Shown here piece by piece: positions 6,969-14,597 of a stretch of 64,000 nucleotides of DNA. This DNA is from Thermobifida alba (GTDB lineage: Bacteria > Actinomycetota > Actinomycetes > Streptosporangiales > Streptosporangiaceae). A model generated the notes under the pieces. It searched no databases. It saw nothing but the letters and a program-made list of their open reading frames with translations, and was not told the DNA's origin. The position numbers were made by a program, and so were the translations under genes. Each line of letters begins with the position of its first letter. The first letter of the stretch is position 1. The DNA lies in contig NZ_CP051627.1 of NCBI RefSeq assembly GCF_023208015.1, positions 4,632,422 to 4,696,421 of the forward strand, given 5' to 3'.

Positions 6969-8531
6969 GTGCCTCACCTCAGCGATCTGATCCGACGGTA
7001 TACGGCGCTCACCACGGCTGACCTGGAGTGGCTGCACGCCCTGGTCTCCGACTGGCAGCTGCTCGCCGACCTGTCCTTCGCGGATCTGCTGCTCTGGACG
7101 CGGCTGCGCGAGAACGACGGGTGGATCGCGGTCGCCCAGATGCGGCCGACCACCGGGCCGACCGCCTTCCAGGACGACCTCGTCGAGACGGTCCTGCCCG
7201 ACGCGCCCGAGGGCCCGGAGGAGCAGGACCCCGTGCCCCCGCCGATGCGGACCAAGCGCGCGCTGATCGACCGCGCCTGGCGCGAGGGACGGATCTGCCG
7301 GGAGGGCGACCCCGACTGGTCGGGAGGCGTCCCGGTACGGGAGGAGACGATCCCGGTGCGTCGGGACGGGATCATGCTGGGGGTGATCCAGCGCAGCACC
7401 AACCTCAGCGCCGCACGCACTCCCAGCCGCCTGGAACTCACCTACCTGCAGAGCGCCAGTGACCTGGCGCAGATGATCGCCGAGGGCGGCTTCCCGTTCA
7501 GTGAGCAGGGGCCGCTGATGGTCCGCTCCCCCCGGGTCGGGGACGGCCTGCTCCGGTTGGACCGCGAGGGCCGGGTGGTCTACGCCAGTCCCAACGCCCT
7601 GTCCGCCTACCGCCGTCTGGGGCTGGCCACGGACCTGGTCGGAACGTCGCTGGCGCGCACCACCGTGGAGCTGTCCGCGGACCCCGACCCCCGGGACGAA
7701 TCCCTGAGCTGGACCGCGGGCGGCCGGGTGCCGCTGGAGGCGGAGGTGGAGGCCCGCGGGACCACCGTCCAGCTGCGCGCCATCCCCCTGACCGTCAGCG
7801 GGGAGCGGATCGGGGCGCTGGTCATGGTGCGCGACGTCACCGAGCTGCGCCGCCGGGAGCGGGAGCTGATGACCAAGGACGCCACCATCCGGGAGATCCA
7901 CCACCGGGTGAAGAACAACCTGCAGACCGTCGCGGCCCTGCTGCGGCTGCAGGCCCGCCGGCTGCACAACCCCGAGGGCCGGGCGGCGCTGGAGGAGGCG
8001 GTGCGCAGGGTCGGGTCGATCGCGATCGTCCACGAGATGCTCTCCCACACCCCGGACGAGACGGTGGACTTCGACGACATCGCCGACCGCGTCATCGAGA
8101 TGGCCGCGGAGGTGTCCTCCACCGGCGCGGCGGTGGCGCCGCGCCGGGTGGGGCACTTCGGCCTGCTGTCCGCACTGGTCGCGACCCCGCTGTCCATGGT
8201 CCTGGCCGAACTGGTGCAGAACGCGGTCGAGCACGGACTGGAGTACGGTCCCGGCACCATCGAGGTGCGGGTGCGCCGTCAGGCGCCGGTGCCGGGAACG
8301 GACGACGGTGGGAGGGGGACGGGGCGACTGATCATCGAGGTCGTCGACAACGGATCAGGCCTCCCCGCCGACTTCGACCTGGAAACCAGTAGTAGCCTTG
8401 GACTGCAGATCGTTCGGACCCTGGTGACGGGCGAACTCGCGGGCCGTCTGGAGATGACTCCCCAGGAGGGCGGCGGCACCAAGGTCCTGTTGGATCTGCC
8501 GGTGGACCACGAGGTCCAGTACTACAACTGA
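6969..8531 (+). CDS. pdtaS: PdtaS-type sensor histidine kinase
   Basis: The 520-residue cytoplasmic kinase has an N-terminal GAF-like region (about 1-170), a PAS-like region (about 180-290), a HisKA_2 dimerisation domain and a HATPase domain. The phosphoacceptor His lies in [21 protein letters not shown], the signature of the HWE/HisKA_2 class. The ATP site shows [10 protein letters not shown] and VDNGSGLP. There are no membrane segments, as in mycobacterial PdtaS (Rv3220c). Its usual partner PdtaR, an ANTAR RNA-binding response regulator, is not in this window. The start is GTG at 6969; an in-frame stop lies directly before it. It meets whiB1 tail to tail after 20 nt. Confidence 0.85.
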   Translation: MPHLSDLIRRYTALTTADLEWLHALVSDWQLLADLSFADLLLWTRLRENDGWIAVAQMRPTTGPTAFQDDLVETVLPDAPEGPEEQDPVPPPMRTKRALIDRAWREGRICREGDPDWSGGVPVREETIPVRRDGIMLGVIQRSTNLSAARTPSRLELTYLQSASDLAQMIAEGGFPFSEQGPLMVRSPRVGDGLLRLDREGRVVYASPNALSAYRRLGLATDLVGTSLARTTVELSADPDPRDESLSWTAGGRVPLEAEVEARGTTVQLRAIPLTVSGERIGALVMVRDVTELRRRERELMTKDATIREIHHRVKNNLQTVAALLRLQARRLHNPEGRAALEEAVRRVGSIAIVHEMLSHTPDETVDFDDIADRVIEMAAEVSSTGAAVAPRRVGHFGLLSALVATPLSMVLAELVQNAVEHGLEYGPGTIEVRVRRQAPVPGTDDGGRGTGRLIIEVVDNGSGLPADFDLETSSSLGLQIVRTLVTGELAGRLEMTPQEGGGTKVLLDLPVDHEVQYYN

Positions 8532-8551
8532 GACGAGACGAGACGGACTGG

Positions 8552-8815
8552 TCAGACCGCGGTACGCAGTCGGGCGGCGGGAAGGACGGAGCGGCGGCGC
8601 TTCAGGGCGCGGCGCTCGTCCTCGCTCATACCGCCCCAGACTCCGCCGTCCTGGCCGGTCTCCAGAGCCCATTGCAGACAGGCGGTGCTGACAGAGCAAC
8701 GGCGGCATACCTCTTTGGCCTCTTCGATCTGGATCAGAGCCGGACCGGAGGTGCCGATCGGAAAGAACAGTTCGGGGTCTTCGTCACGGCAGGCAGCGTG
8801 ATGGCGCCAGTCCAT
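8552..8815 (-). CDS. whiB1: WhiB1/WblE, iron-sulfur transcription factor
   Basis: This 87-residue protein has the four [4Fe-4S] cluster Cys residues at positions 9, 37, 40 and 46 (CxxC spacing intact), the GVWGG turn at 59-62, and a basic C-terminal DNA-contact tail. MDWRHHAACRDEDPELFFP is characteristic of the WhiB1/WblE clade, which binds the main sigma factor and is nitric-oxide sensitive in mycobacteria. The ATG at 8815 is chosen over the GTG at 8824 because GAGGAG is correctly spaced before it. A CRP-type palindrome lies 42-57 nt upstream of the start; in M. tuberculosis whiB1 is a known CRP target. Confidence 0.9.
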   Translation of the reverse strand: MDWRHHAACRDEDPELFFPIGTSGPALIQIEEAKEVCRRCSVSTACLQWALETGQDGGVWGGMSEDERRALKRRRSVLPAARLRTAV

Positions 8816-8856
8816 GCGGGTCACTCCTCACGGTGAGGCGGTCGGGGCGTCAACCT

Positions 8857-8872
8857 TGTGAAACAGTTCACG
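8857..8872. promoter_or_regulatory. CRP-type binding site upstream of whiB1
   Basis: TGTGAAACAGTTCACG is a TGTGA-N6-TCACG palindrome, one base from the perfect TGTGA-N6-TCACA core, extended by flanking CTT and AAG. It lies in the whiB1 promoter region. Confidence 0.65.
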
Positions 8873-9160
8873 AAGCAGGGCGCTTCGGGGCCGCAGTGAT
8901 GGTGTGTCCAACGGTCCCCGCTCCCTTTCTTCGCACGCCCCACACGGGACGTCGCGGTGGTCTGCGACGGTCGCTACGCGCGGATGCCGAGGAATCCGCG
9001 ACCGTCGAACCCGGAACCAACCGTTAACGTGCCCGTAACGTGCGGCGATACTTTGAGCGTGGCAGGGTTAAGAGAAGCTTTCAAGAGAGATGGCGCACTA
9101 AAGCCCGTTATAGGGTGTCGCGTACGTCACAGGCGCCCTGACCTGCGGTTTTATGTCCCC
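8873..9160. other. Intergenic region upstream of whiB1, downstream of the lipid kinase
   Basis: I see no gene. Short open frames here have no ribosome binding site and no coding-like composition. The stretch from 9040 to 9180 is clearly less GC-rich than its neighbours. No terminator hairpin is obvious for the lipid kinase gene. Confidence 0.4.
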
Positions 9161-10096
9161 TTAAGCCACAATTCGTAACGCCTTCGGAACCGATCGGAAA
9201 TTGACCTGTTGTCGGTGCCCGAGGTACTCTCCGTCGATCTGAAACGCTCGGGGCCGCCGCGACTGGATCGTGAACTCCGCGCGGTCGTGCCAGGTGAGGT
9301 AGCCGCTCCCCCGGGGCGGCACCCCCTTCGCCGAGAACATCATGCGCAGCACGTTGGCCGTGGTCATCGTGTCCACCCTGGTCAACGCGAACACGTCCAG
9401 GCCCAGCTCGAAACGCGACCGGGGTGTCGGCTGCACCGGGGACGGCCCCGCGTAGGTCCACGGGGTCGTGTTCGTCACCAGCGCGAAGTACAGGTCCGGC
9501 ACCGGGGGGCGCCCCGGCATCCGCACGCTCAGCGACGGGTCGCCGCCCACACCGCCCCGGAGGAACAGGTTCAGCGCGATGGCCACGTACAGGGCGGGGG
9601 AGGCCCGGCGGCCGCGCCGCCGCTGCCGTTCGACCTCGTGCACCACGTCGGCGTCCCAGCCGAACCCCGCGCAGAAGGTGAAGTAGCGCCCCCCGTCCGG
9701 ACCGTCGATGTGCCCCAGGTTCACCGTGCGCCGCGACCCGGTGTGCAGCGCCTCCAGCATCGCCCCGGTGGCCTCCACGGGGTCGACGGGCAGCCCCAGG
9801 GCGCGGACGAACACGTTCGCGCTGCCGCCCGGCAGGGCGGCATAGATCGGCCGCTGCTCCTCGGGAACGGCGAGCAGGCCGTTGGCCACCTCGTTCACAG
9901 TCCCGTCGCCGCCGAAACTGATCACCATGTCGTAGCCGTCCTCGGCGGCCCGCCTGGCCAGTTCCACGGCGTGGCCCCGGTACTCGGTCAGGGCGGTGTC
10001 GAGTTTGATGTCGCTGGCGAGCGCACGGACGATCACCTCACGCGAACGAGGGGTCGTCGTGGTGGCCTGGGGGTTGGAGATGAACAGGGCGCGCAC
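9161..10096 (-). CDS. Diacylglycerol/lipid kinase family protein
   Basis: The 311-residue protein belongs to the DagK/YegS lipid kinase family. The nucleotide-binding signature SFGGDGTVNEVANGL and LPGGSANVFVRALG are intact. The C-terminal beta domain ends with FQIDGEYLG, another conserved segment. Members phosphorylate diacylglycerol or related lipids at the inner membrane face, recycling lipid headgroup remnants; the true substrate here is not determined. There is no ribosome binding site. A TAGACT -10 box lies 6 nt before the GTG start, so the transcript is probably leaderless. It is divergent from a small membrane protein gene. Confidence 0.85.
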   Translation of the reverse strand: MRALFISNPQATTTTPRSREVIVRALASDIKLDTALTEYRGHAVELARRAAEDGYDMVISFGGDGTVNEVANGLLAVPEEQRPIYAALPGGSANVFVRALGLPVDPVEATGAMLEALHTGSRRTVNLGHIDGPDGGRYFTFCAGFGWDADVVHEVERQRRRGRRASPALYVAIALNLFLRGGVGGDPSLSVRMPGRPPVPDLYFALVTNTTPWTYAGPSPVQPTPRSRFELGLDVFALTRVDTMTTANVLRMMFSAKGVPPRGSGYLTWHDRAEFTIQSRRPRAFQIDGEYLGHRQQVNFRSVPKALRIVA

Positions 10097-10102
10097 CCGG
10101 CC

Positions 10103-10108
10103 AGTCTA
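10103..10108 (-). promoter_or_regulatory. -10 box of a leaderless promoter (lipid kinase)
   Basis: TAGACT on the - strand fits TANNNT and is followed by 6 nt and then the GTG start at 10096. No ribosome binding site is present. Confidence 0.5.
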
Positions 10109-10192
10109 TTGACCGCCCGCGGGCACGGGGCACGGGCAGGGGACCCCCTCGGGGGGCCGAAGGTCCCGTCACGGGGGCCGGAGGGAGCGGGT

Positions 10193-10198
10193 TACAGT
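10193..10198 (+). promoter_or_regulatory. -10 box of a leaderless promoter (membrane protein)
   Basis: TACAGT fits TANNNT and is followed by 6 nt and then the GTG start at 10205, the mirror image of the divergent lipid kinase promoter. Confidence 0.5.
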
Positions 10199-10204
10199 GA
10201 AGCC

Positions 10205-10606
10205 GTGTCCCGACGACCGATCACCCTTGTCCTCGCCGTGGCGTGTGAAGCGCTGCTCGGGCTGCTGCTGCTCGTCCTCGGCGGTTACGTCCTGGTCAAC
10301 ACGCTGCTGGGCCATGCGACGGACATCAGCTTCGCGCTTCCCCTGGCGGTGTTCGCCTTCGGCGGCGGCGCCGCGCTCTGCTACGTCTCCTGGGGCCTGT
10401 TCAACCTCAGGGACTGGGCGCGCACCCCGGTCGTGCTGACCCAGATCTTCGCCCTGGTGGTCGCCTACTACCTGTGGACCAGCGAGCAGCCCCGGATGAG
10501 CCTCGGCCTGGGGGCCTTCGCGCTCCTCACCCTGGCCCTGGTGCTGGCCCCGCCGACGACGGCGACCCTCTTCCCGGCGGAGGGCGGTTCCCGCAACCGG
10601 AGATGA
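10205..10606 (+). CDS. Four-helix integral membrane protein of unknown function
   Basis: The 133-residue protein has about four transmembrane helices (residues 8-30, 42-62, 75-92 and 98-116), short loops and a basic C-terminus. I do not recognise a named family beyond generic small actinobacterial membrane proteins. The GTG at 10205 is the only in-frame start that keeps the first helix and sits at leaderless-promoter distance from TACAGT. Its promoter lies back to back with that of the lipid kinase, which may hint at a membrane-lipid context. Confidence 0.7.
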   Translation: MSRRPITLVLAVACEALLGLLLLVLGGYVLVNTLLGHATDISFALPLAVFAFGGGAALCYVSWGLFNLRDWARTPVVLTQIFALVVAYYLWTSEQPRMSLGLGAFALLTLALVLAPPTTATLFPAEGGSRNRR

Positions 10607-10610
10607 CAGA

Positions 10611-10644
10611 CCCGCGCCACGGGCGCCGGTGACCGTGACGCGGG
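10611..10644. terminator. Convergent hairpin between the membrane protein and sigF
   Basis: A 12-position stem with one mismatch (10611-10622 with 10633-10644) and a 10-nt loop lies between two convergent genes and could end transcription from both sides. Confidence 0.55.
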
Positions 10645-10657
10645 CGGAACGTATCGG

Positions 10658-11461
10658 TCAGTCGTCTGTGGTGAGAGCCTGACGCAGTTGCGCGAGCGTG
10701 CGCGCCAGCAGCCGGGACACGTGCATCTGCGAGATGCCGAGTTCCGCGGCGATCTGCGACTGGGTCATGTTGCCGAAGAAACGCAGCAGCAGGATGCGCT
10801 TCTCCCGGGGAGGCAGCCGTTCCAGGAGCGGCTTGAGGGACTCCCGGTACTCCACGCCCTCCAGGGACTCGTCCACGATCCCCAGCGAGTCGGCGACCGC
10901 GGGAGCGTCCTCGTCACCGTTGTCGGGGGCGTCGAGGGACACGGTGGAGTAGGCGTTGGCCGACTCCAGCCCCTCAAGCACCTCCTCCTCGGTCATCTTG
11001 AGGTACTCGGCGAGTTCGGCGACCGTGGGAGCGCGGCCCTGCCGCTGGGACAGTTCGCTGACGGCCTTGGTCAGCGAGAGCTTGAGCTCCTGGAGACGGC
11101 GCGGAACCCGCACCGCCCATCCCTTGTCCCGGAAGTGCCGCTTGATCTCGCCGACGATGGTCGGGGTCGCGTAGGTGGAGAACTCCACCCCGCGGCTCAG
11201 GTCGAAGCGGTCGATGGACTTGATCAGCCCGATCGTGGCCACCTGGGTGAGGTCATCGAGCCACTCGCCCCGGTTGCGGAACCGCCGGGCGAGGTATTCC
11301 ACCAGGGGAAGGTGCAATTCGACGAGTTCGTCCCGGATGCGCTGGCGTTCCGGCGAGTCCGGGTCGAGTTCTCCCAGACGTTCGAACAGCTCCCGCGCAC
11401 GGGCCCGGTCAGGCGTTGAGTGTTCCGTTTGCGCCGTCAGAGCGGGCCCCCTTTCACTCAC
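10658..11461 (-). CDS. SigF/SigB-type alternative sigma factor
   Basis: This 267-residue protein is a group 3 sigma factor of the stress and sporulation class. Region 2 has LVEYLARRFRNRGEWLDDLTQVATIGLIKSI-type core-binding sequence (about 50-85). Region 3 includes VRVPRRLQELKLSLTKAVSEL, and region 4 includes LPPREKRILLLRFFGNMTQSQIAAELGISQMHVSRLL. The GTG start overlaps the stop of the upstream anti-sigma gene by 4 nt (GTGA), so the two are translationally coupled, as in rsbW-sigB operons. In Streptomyces a comparable pair (prsH-sigH) lies near wblE and dasR, matching this neighbourhood. Confidence 0.9.
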   Translation of the reverse strand: MSERGPALTAQTEHSTPDRARARELFERLGELDPDSPERQRIRDELVELHLPLVEYLARRFRNRGEWLDDLTQVATIGLIKSIDRFDLSRGVEFSTYATPTIVGEIKRHFRDKGWAVRVPRRLQELKLSLTKAVSELSQRQGRAPTVAELAEYLKMTEEEVLEGLESANAYSTVSLDAPDNGDEDAPAVADSLGIVDESLEGVEYRESLKPLLERLPPREKRILLLRFFGNMTQSQIAAELGISQMHVSRLLARTLAQLRQALTTDD

Positions 11462-11883
11462 ACCGACTCCACCGGGTCGCGGCGTTTGTGCAGGACGATG
11501 GATACCCGGTCATCAGAGCCGACGACAGCGTCGACGTCACCGGCCAACGCCGAGAGCACGGTCCATGCGAAGGTGTCGCGCGCCGGCGGCCGACCGTCCG
11601 TGGTCAGCACCGAAACGCTGATGCGCATCCCGTCCCCGGTGAGTTCGAACTCCGTGGTCAGGTCTGTACCGGGCAGTGCCTGAGTGAGGAGCATCGCGCA
11701 CGCCTCGTCCACACCGATGCGCAGATCCTCGATCTCGTCCAGCGTGAAATCGAGACGGGCGGCGAGCCCTGCTGTGGCCGTGCGGAGCACGGAGAGATAG
11801 GCGCTGTCCGCGGGCATACGGACCGTCACCGTGTCTCTCACGCTCATGGCGTCCGCCGTCGGTACAGCGGTGTCTTCGGTCAC
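11458..11883 (-). CDS. RsbW-type anti-sigma factor (GHKL ATPase fold)
   Basis: The 141-residue protein has the small HATPase fold of RsbW/SpoIIAB. The segment LDFTLDEIEDLRIGVDEACAMLL carries the N-box-like ATP/Mg region with its conserved Glu and Asp. Such proteins hold their sigma factor inactive until an anti-anti-sigma factor binds them, and they phosphorylate that antagonist. No antagonist gene is present here. The GTG at 11883 was chosen because AAGGAGG lies just before it; the internal ATG at MSVRDT lacks a ribosome binding site. It is coupled to the downstream sigma gene. Confidence 0.85.
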   Translation of the reverse strand: MTEDTAVPTADAMSVRDTVTVRMPADSAYLSVLRTATAGLAARLDFTLDEIEDLRIGVDEACAMLLTQALPGTDLTTEFELTGDGMRISVSVLTTDGRPPARDTFAWTVLSALAGDVDAVVGSDDRVSIVLHKRRDPVESV

Positions 11884-11902
11884 GTCCCTCCTTAGGGAAG
11901 CG

Positions 11903-11925
11903 AGATTGCCGCTTGTAAGCAATCT
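11903..11925 (-). promoter_or_regulatory. Inverted repeat in the rsbW-sigF promoter region
   Basis: AGATTGC (11903-11909) and GCAATCT (11919-11925) form a perfect 7-bp inverted repeat with a 9-nt spacer, 20-42 nt upstream of the rsbW start. It could be an operator or a leader hairpin. The rest of 11926-12178 shows no recognisable feature. Confidence 0.35.
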
Positions 11926-12178
11926 ATCTTGTTCCCCCCGGGTGCGTGACAGGTGCGCGCTGATCCGTTTCCGCTCACGCAGGGTGAGGAGGTCTGCGCC
12001 GCGGGCGCCATCCGCTGGGGCCGCGGGCCGGAGCGTCGACGGGAGGGGGTTTCCCGGACCACCGCCACGGAGCATGCACGCGGCCCGCGAGGCGTTCGTC
12101 GAGCGGGAGACGCGAGAGCGGGACGGTGCCGCGGCCCGGCGGGCCGTCCGGGAACCGCGCGCGAGCGGCTTCCCGACC

Positions 12179-12209
12179 GCTGCCCCGGGGAGGTGCTTCC
12201 CGGGGCAGC
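12179..12209 (-). terminator. Hairpin terminator after the GNAT gene
   Basis: An 11-bp perfect stem (12179-12189 with 12199-12209) and 9-nt loop lie 14 nt downstream of the acetyltransferase stop on the - strand. Confidence 0.6.
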
Positions 12210-12223
12210 CGCGCCGGGGTCGG

Positions 12224-12706
12224 CTACTGTCCCAGCTTGAGCAGTGCGTCCCCGTCGAGGCGGTAGACCGTCCACCCGTCCATGGGGACCGCGCCGAGCG
12301 ACCTGTAGAACTCGATGGACGGGGCGTTCCAGTCGAGTACCGACCATTCGAGCCGCCGGTATCCGCGGGCCACGCAGATCCGGGCCAGTTCGGTCAGCAG
12401 CGCCCTGCCGTAGCCGAGCCCCCGGAACTCGGGGCGCACGTACAGGTCCTCCAGGTAGATGCCGTGGCGTCCGGTCCAGGTGGAGAAGTTGCGGAACCAC
12501 AGGGCCATCCCCACGACCTCGGTGGAGCCGTCCTCAGCGGTGTGCTCGGCGACGTGCGCGAAGGCCGCCGGATGCGCGCCGAACAGTGCGGCGGCGAAGT
12601 CCTCCTCGGTGGCCGTCGCGGACTCCGGTTCCTTCTCGTACTCCGCCAGATCGCGAACCAGCTGGGCGATGACGGGAACGTCCTCGGGCCGGGCGGGACG
12701 GATCAC
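12224..12706 (-). CDS. GNAT acetyltransferase, diamine acetyltransferase-like
   Basis: This 160-residue protein is a GNAT-fold acetyltransferase. The acetyl-CoA pyrophosphate loop is in VRPEFRGLGYGRALLTEL, preceded by YLEDLYV. The C-terminal motif LDWNAPSIEFYRSLGAVPMDGWTVYRL is typical of the spermidine/spermine or thialysine N-acetyltransferase subgroup. It likely acetylates a small amine; the substrate is not determined. The GTG at 12706 has GAGG at 6 nt, and a further in-frame GTG at 12718 is an alternative. It appears monocistronic, between two strong hairpins. Confidence 0.8.
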   Translation of the reverse strand: MIRPARPEDVPVIAQLVRDLAEYEKEPESATATEEDFAAALFGAHPAAFAHVAEHTAEDGSTEVVGMALWFRNFSTWTGRHGIYLEDLYVRPEFRGLGYGRALLTELARICVARGYRRLEWSVLDWNAPSIEFYRSLGAVPMDGWTVYRLDGDALLKLGQ

Positions 12707-12771
12707 AGCAGACCTCACAGCATGACGAGTCGGTGCCGACGACCCGTCCACGTTAACCCCGGTGCCGGGCG

Positions 12772-12819
12772 GTCGGGGCCGCGGGGGCGGCGGCTTCCCG
12801 CCGCCCCCGCGGCCCCGAC
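12772..12819 (-). terminator. 22-bp hairpin terminator of the amino-acid ABC operon
   Basis: A perfect 22-bp stem (12772-12793 with 12798-12819) closes on a CTTC tetraloop, 5 nt beyond the ATPase gene stop. It lacks a T-tract but is exceptionally stable. Confidence 0.8.
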
Positions 12820-12824
12820 GGGCC

Positions 12825-13613
12825 TCACAGCACCTTGGACAGGAACGCCTGGGTCCGTTCGTGCTGCGGGGAGCCGAGGACCTCCCGGGGAGTGCCGCGC
12901 TCCACCACCACACCGCCGTCCATGAAGACGAGGGTGTCGCCGACCTCGCGGGCGAAGCCCATCTCGTGGGTCACCACGATCATGGTCATCCCCCCTTCGG
13001 CGAGGTCCTTCATCACGTCCAGGACCTCGCCGACCAGTTCGGGGTCGAGCGCGCTGGTGGGCTCGTCGAACAGCATCAGCGAGGGGCTCATCGCCAGGGC
13101 CCGGGCGATCGCCACCCGCTGCTGCTGTCCGCCCGACAGCTGCTCCGGGTAGGCGGTGGCCCGGTCGGCCAGGCCGACCCGCTCCAGCAGGTCCATCGCG
13201 ATGCCGCGGGCCTCGTCCCGGGGCACCCGTTTGACCTGGACCGGCGCCTCCATCACGTTGGCCAGTACCGACATGTGCGGAAACAGGTTGAACCGCTGGA
13301 ACACCATGCCGATCTCCCGGCGCTGCGCGGCGATCTCCGACTCGCGCAGTTCGTGGAGTCTGCCGCCCTTCTCCCGGTAGCCCATCAGCTGGCCGTTGAC
13401 CCACAGCCGGCCGGCGCTGATCTTCTCCAGGTGGTTGATGCAGCGCAGGAAGGTGGACTTGCCCGAGCCGGACGGCCCGATCACGCAGCACACCTCGCCG
13501 CGCCGCACCTCCAGGTCGATCCCGCGCAGCACGTGGGTCCGCCCGTAGTGCTTGTGGACGTTGTCGGCCACCACCATGCGGCTGTCCGCCGCGGAAGTGT
13601 TGTCTTCGACCAT
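12825..13613 (-). CDS. Polar amino-acid ABC transporter ATPase (GlnQ-type)
   Basis: The 262-residue protein is a complete ABC ATPase: Walker [11 protein letters not shown]-loop in [10 protein letters not shown], signature LSGGQQQR, Walker [13 protein letters not shown], and H-loop [26 protein letters not shown] and the position of the signature mark the GlnQ/GltL polar amino-acid family. It energises uptake of a polar amino acid such as glutamine or glutamate through the permease encoded 9 nt upstream. The start ATG at 13613 has GAGG at 7 nt. It is last in a binding protein-permease-ATPase operon and is followed by a strong terminator. Confidence 0.9.
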   Translation of the reverse strand: MVEDNTSAADSRMVVADNVHKHYGRTHVLRGIDLEVRRGEVCCVIGPSGSGKSTFLRCINHLEKISAGRLWVNGQLMGYREKGGRLHELRESEIAAQRREIGMVFQRFNLFPHMSVLANVMEAPVQVKRVPRDEARGIAMDLLERVGLADRATAYPEQLSGGQQQRVAIARALAMSPSLMLFDEPTSALDPELVGEVLDVMKDLAEGGMTMIVVTHEMGFAREVGDTLVFMDGGVVVERGTPREVLGSPQHERTQAFLSKVL

Positions 13614-13622
13614 CGAAGCGCC

Positions 13623-14588
13623 TCAATTCCTGGCTTGGACCCGCAGCAGCCTCACCCCGGCCCCCGCCCGCCGGTCGCCCTTGGTGAAGGAGCGCTCCAG
13701 CAGGTACTGGCCGATCATGAACACGCTGGTGATCGCCAGGTACCACAGGCACGCGGCGACCAGCATCGGGAACGGGTCGTAGGTACGGTTGCCGATGGCC
13801 TGCAACTGGAACCACAGCTCCGTGGTCAGCGGCACGTAGGCGACCAGGGACGTGTCCTTGAGCATCGCCGTGGCCTCGTTGCCGGTCGGCGGCACGATCA
13901 CCCGCAGCGCCTGCGGCAGCGTGATCCGGCGCAGTACCGTGAACCGCCGCATGCCCAGTGCCTGGGCGGCCTCGGTCTGGCCCGGGTCCACCGACTGCAG
14001 GCCCGCCCGCACGATCTCGGCCATGTAGGCGCCCTCCGACAGCGCGAGCGCCAACAGGGCCGCGACGAAGGGGGTGAGGAGGTCCCGGGTGTCGAAGGAG
14101 AAGAACCGGGCACCGGTGTCCAGGCCCAGCAGCGGCGCCCAGTAGTGGTCGAACGGCAGGCCCAGGTCGATGCGGTTGTAGAGCACTCCCAGGTTGCCGA
14201 AGAGCACGCACAGCACCAGGCGCGGCACCGCCCGGAAGAACCAGGTGTACAGCCAGCCGACCCCGGCCAGCACCGGGTTGCCGGACAGCCGCATGATCGC
14301 GACGACGACACCGACCAGGACGCCGATGAGCATCGCCAGCACGGTCAGCACGAGCGTGGTGCGCACCCCGAGGAGCACCGGCTCGGAGAACATGTTCGCC
14401 GCCATGAACGGCCAGTTGAACGCCTCGTTGGTGACGAGCATGTGCACGAACATGGCGGTGAGCACCAGCAGCACCCCGGCGGCGACCCAGCGGCCGGGGT
14501 GCCGGACCGGAACGGCCCGGATGAGTTCGGGGGCGCCCGTCCCGGGCGGGGAGGTCTCCGCCCGGGACGGACCGGTTCGCGTGTTCAC
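13623..14588 (-). CDS. Polar amino-acid ABC transporter permease (GlnP/HisM-type)
   Basis: The 321-residue membrane protein has an unusually long N-terminus with an extra early helix (about 35-58), then the standard five-helix permease core. The cytoplasmic EAA loop reads VDPGQTEAAQALGMRRFTVLRRITLPQALRVIVPP, which is diagnostic of the HisM/GlnP family, and ends before a final helix. Only one permease gene is present, so the channel is probably a homodimer. The start is GTG at 14588, 9 nt after the binding-protein stop. It co-operates with the lipoprotein and ATPase on either side. Confidence 0.9.
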   Translation of the reverse strand: MNTRTGPSRAETSPPGTGAPELIRAVPVRHPGRWVAAGVLLVLTAMFVHMLVTNEAFNWPFMAANMFSEPVLLGVRTTLVLTVLAMLIGVLVGVVVAIMRLSGNPVLAGVGWLYTWFFRAVPRLVLCVLFGNLGVLYNRIDLGLPFDHYWAPLLGLDTGARFFSFDTRDLLTPFVAALLALALSEGAYMAEIVRAGLQSVDPGQTEAAQALGMRRFTVLRRITLPQALRVIVPPTGNEATAMLKDTSLVAYVPLTTELWFQLQAIGNRTYDPFPMLVAACLWYLAITSVFMIGQYLLERSFTKGDRRAGAGVRLLRVQARN

Positions 14589-14597
14589 AGTCGACCG

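Noticed and set aside
6965-6977. GTGAG-TGC-CTCAC palindrome at the pdtaS start, and GTGAGG-TG-CCTCAC at 6007-6020, as CRP sites
   Set aside because: The half-site spacing is too short for TGTGA-N6-TCACA. They may be chance or other regulator sites.
8545-8558. ACTGGTCAGACC at the whiB1 3' end as a second dre site
   Set aside because: It lacks the central TA spacing of the dre consensus and lies at the end of convergent genes, away from any promoter.
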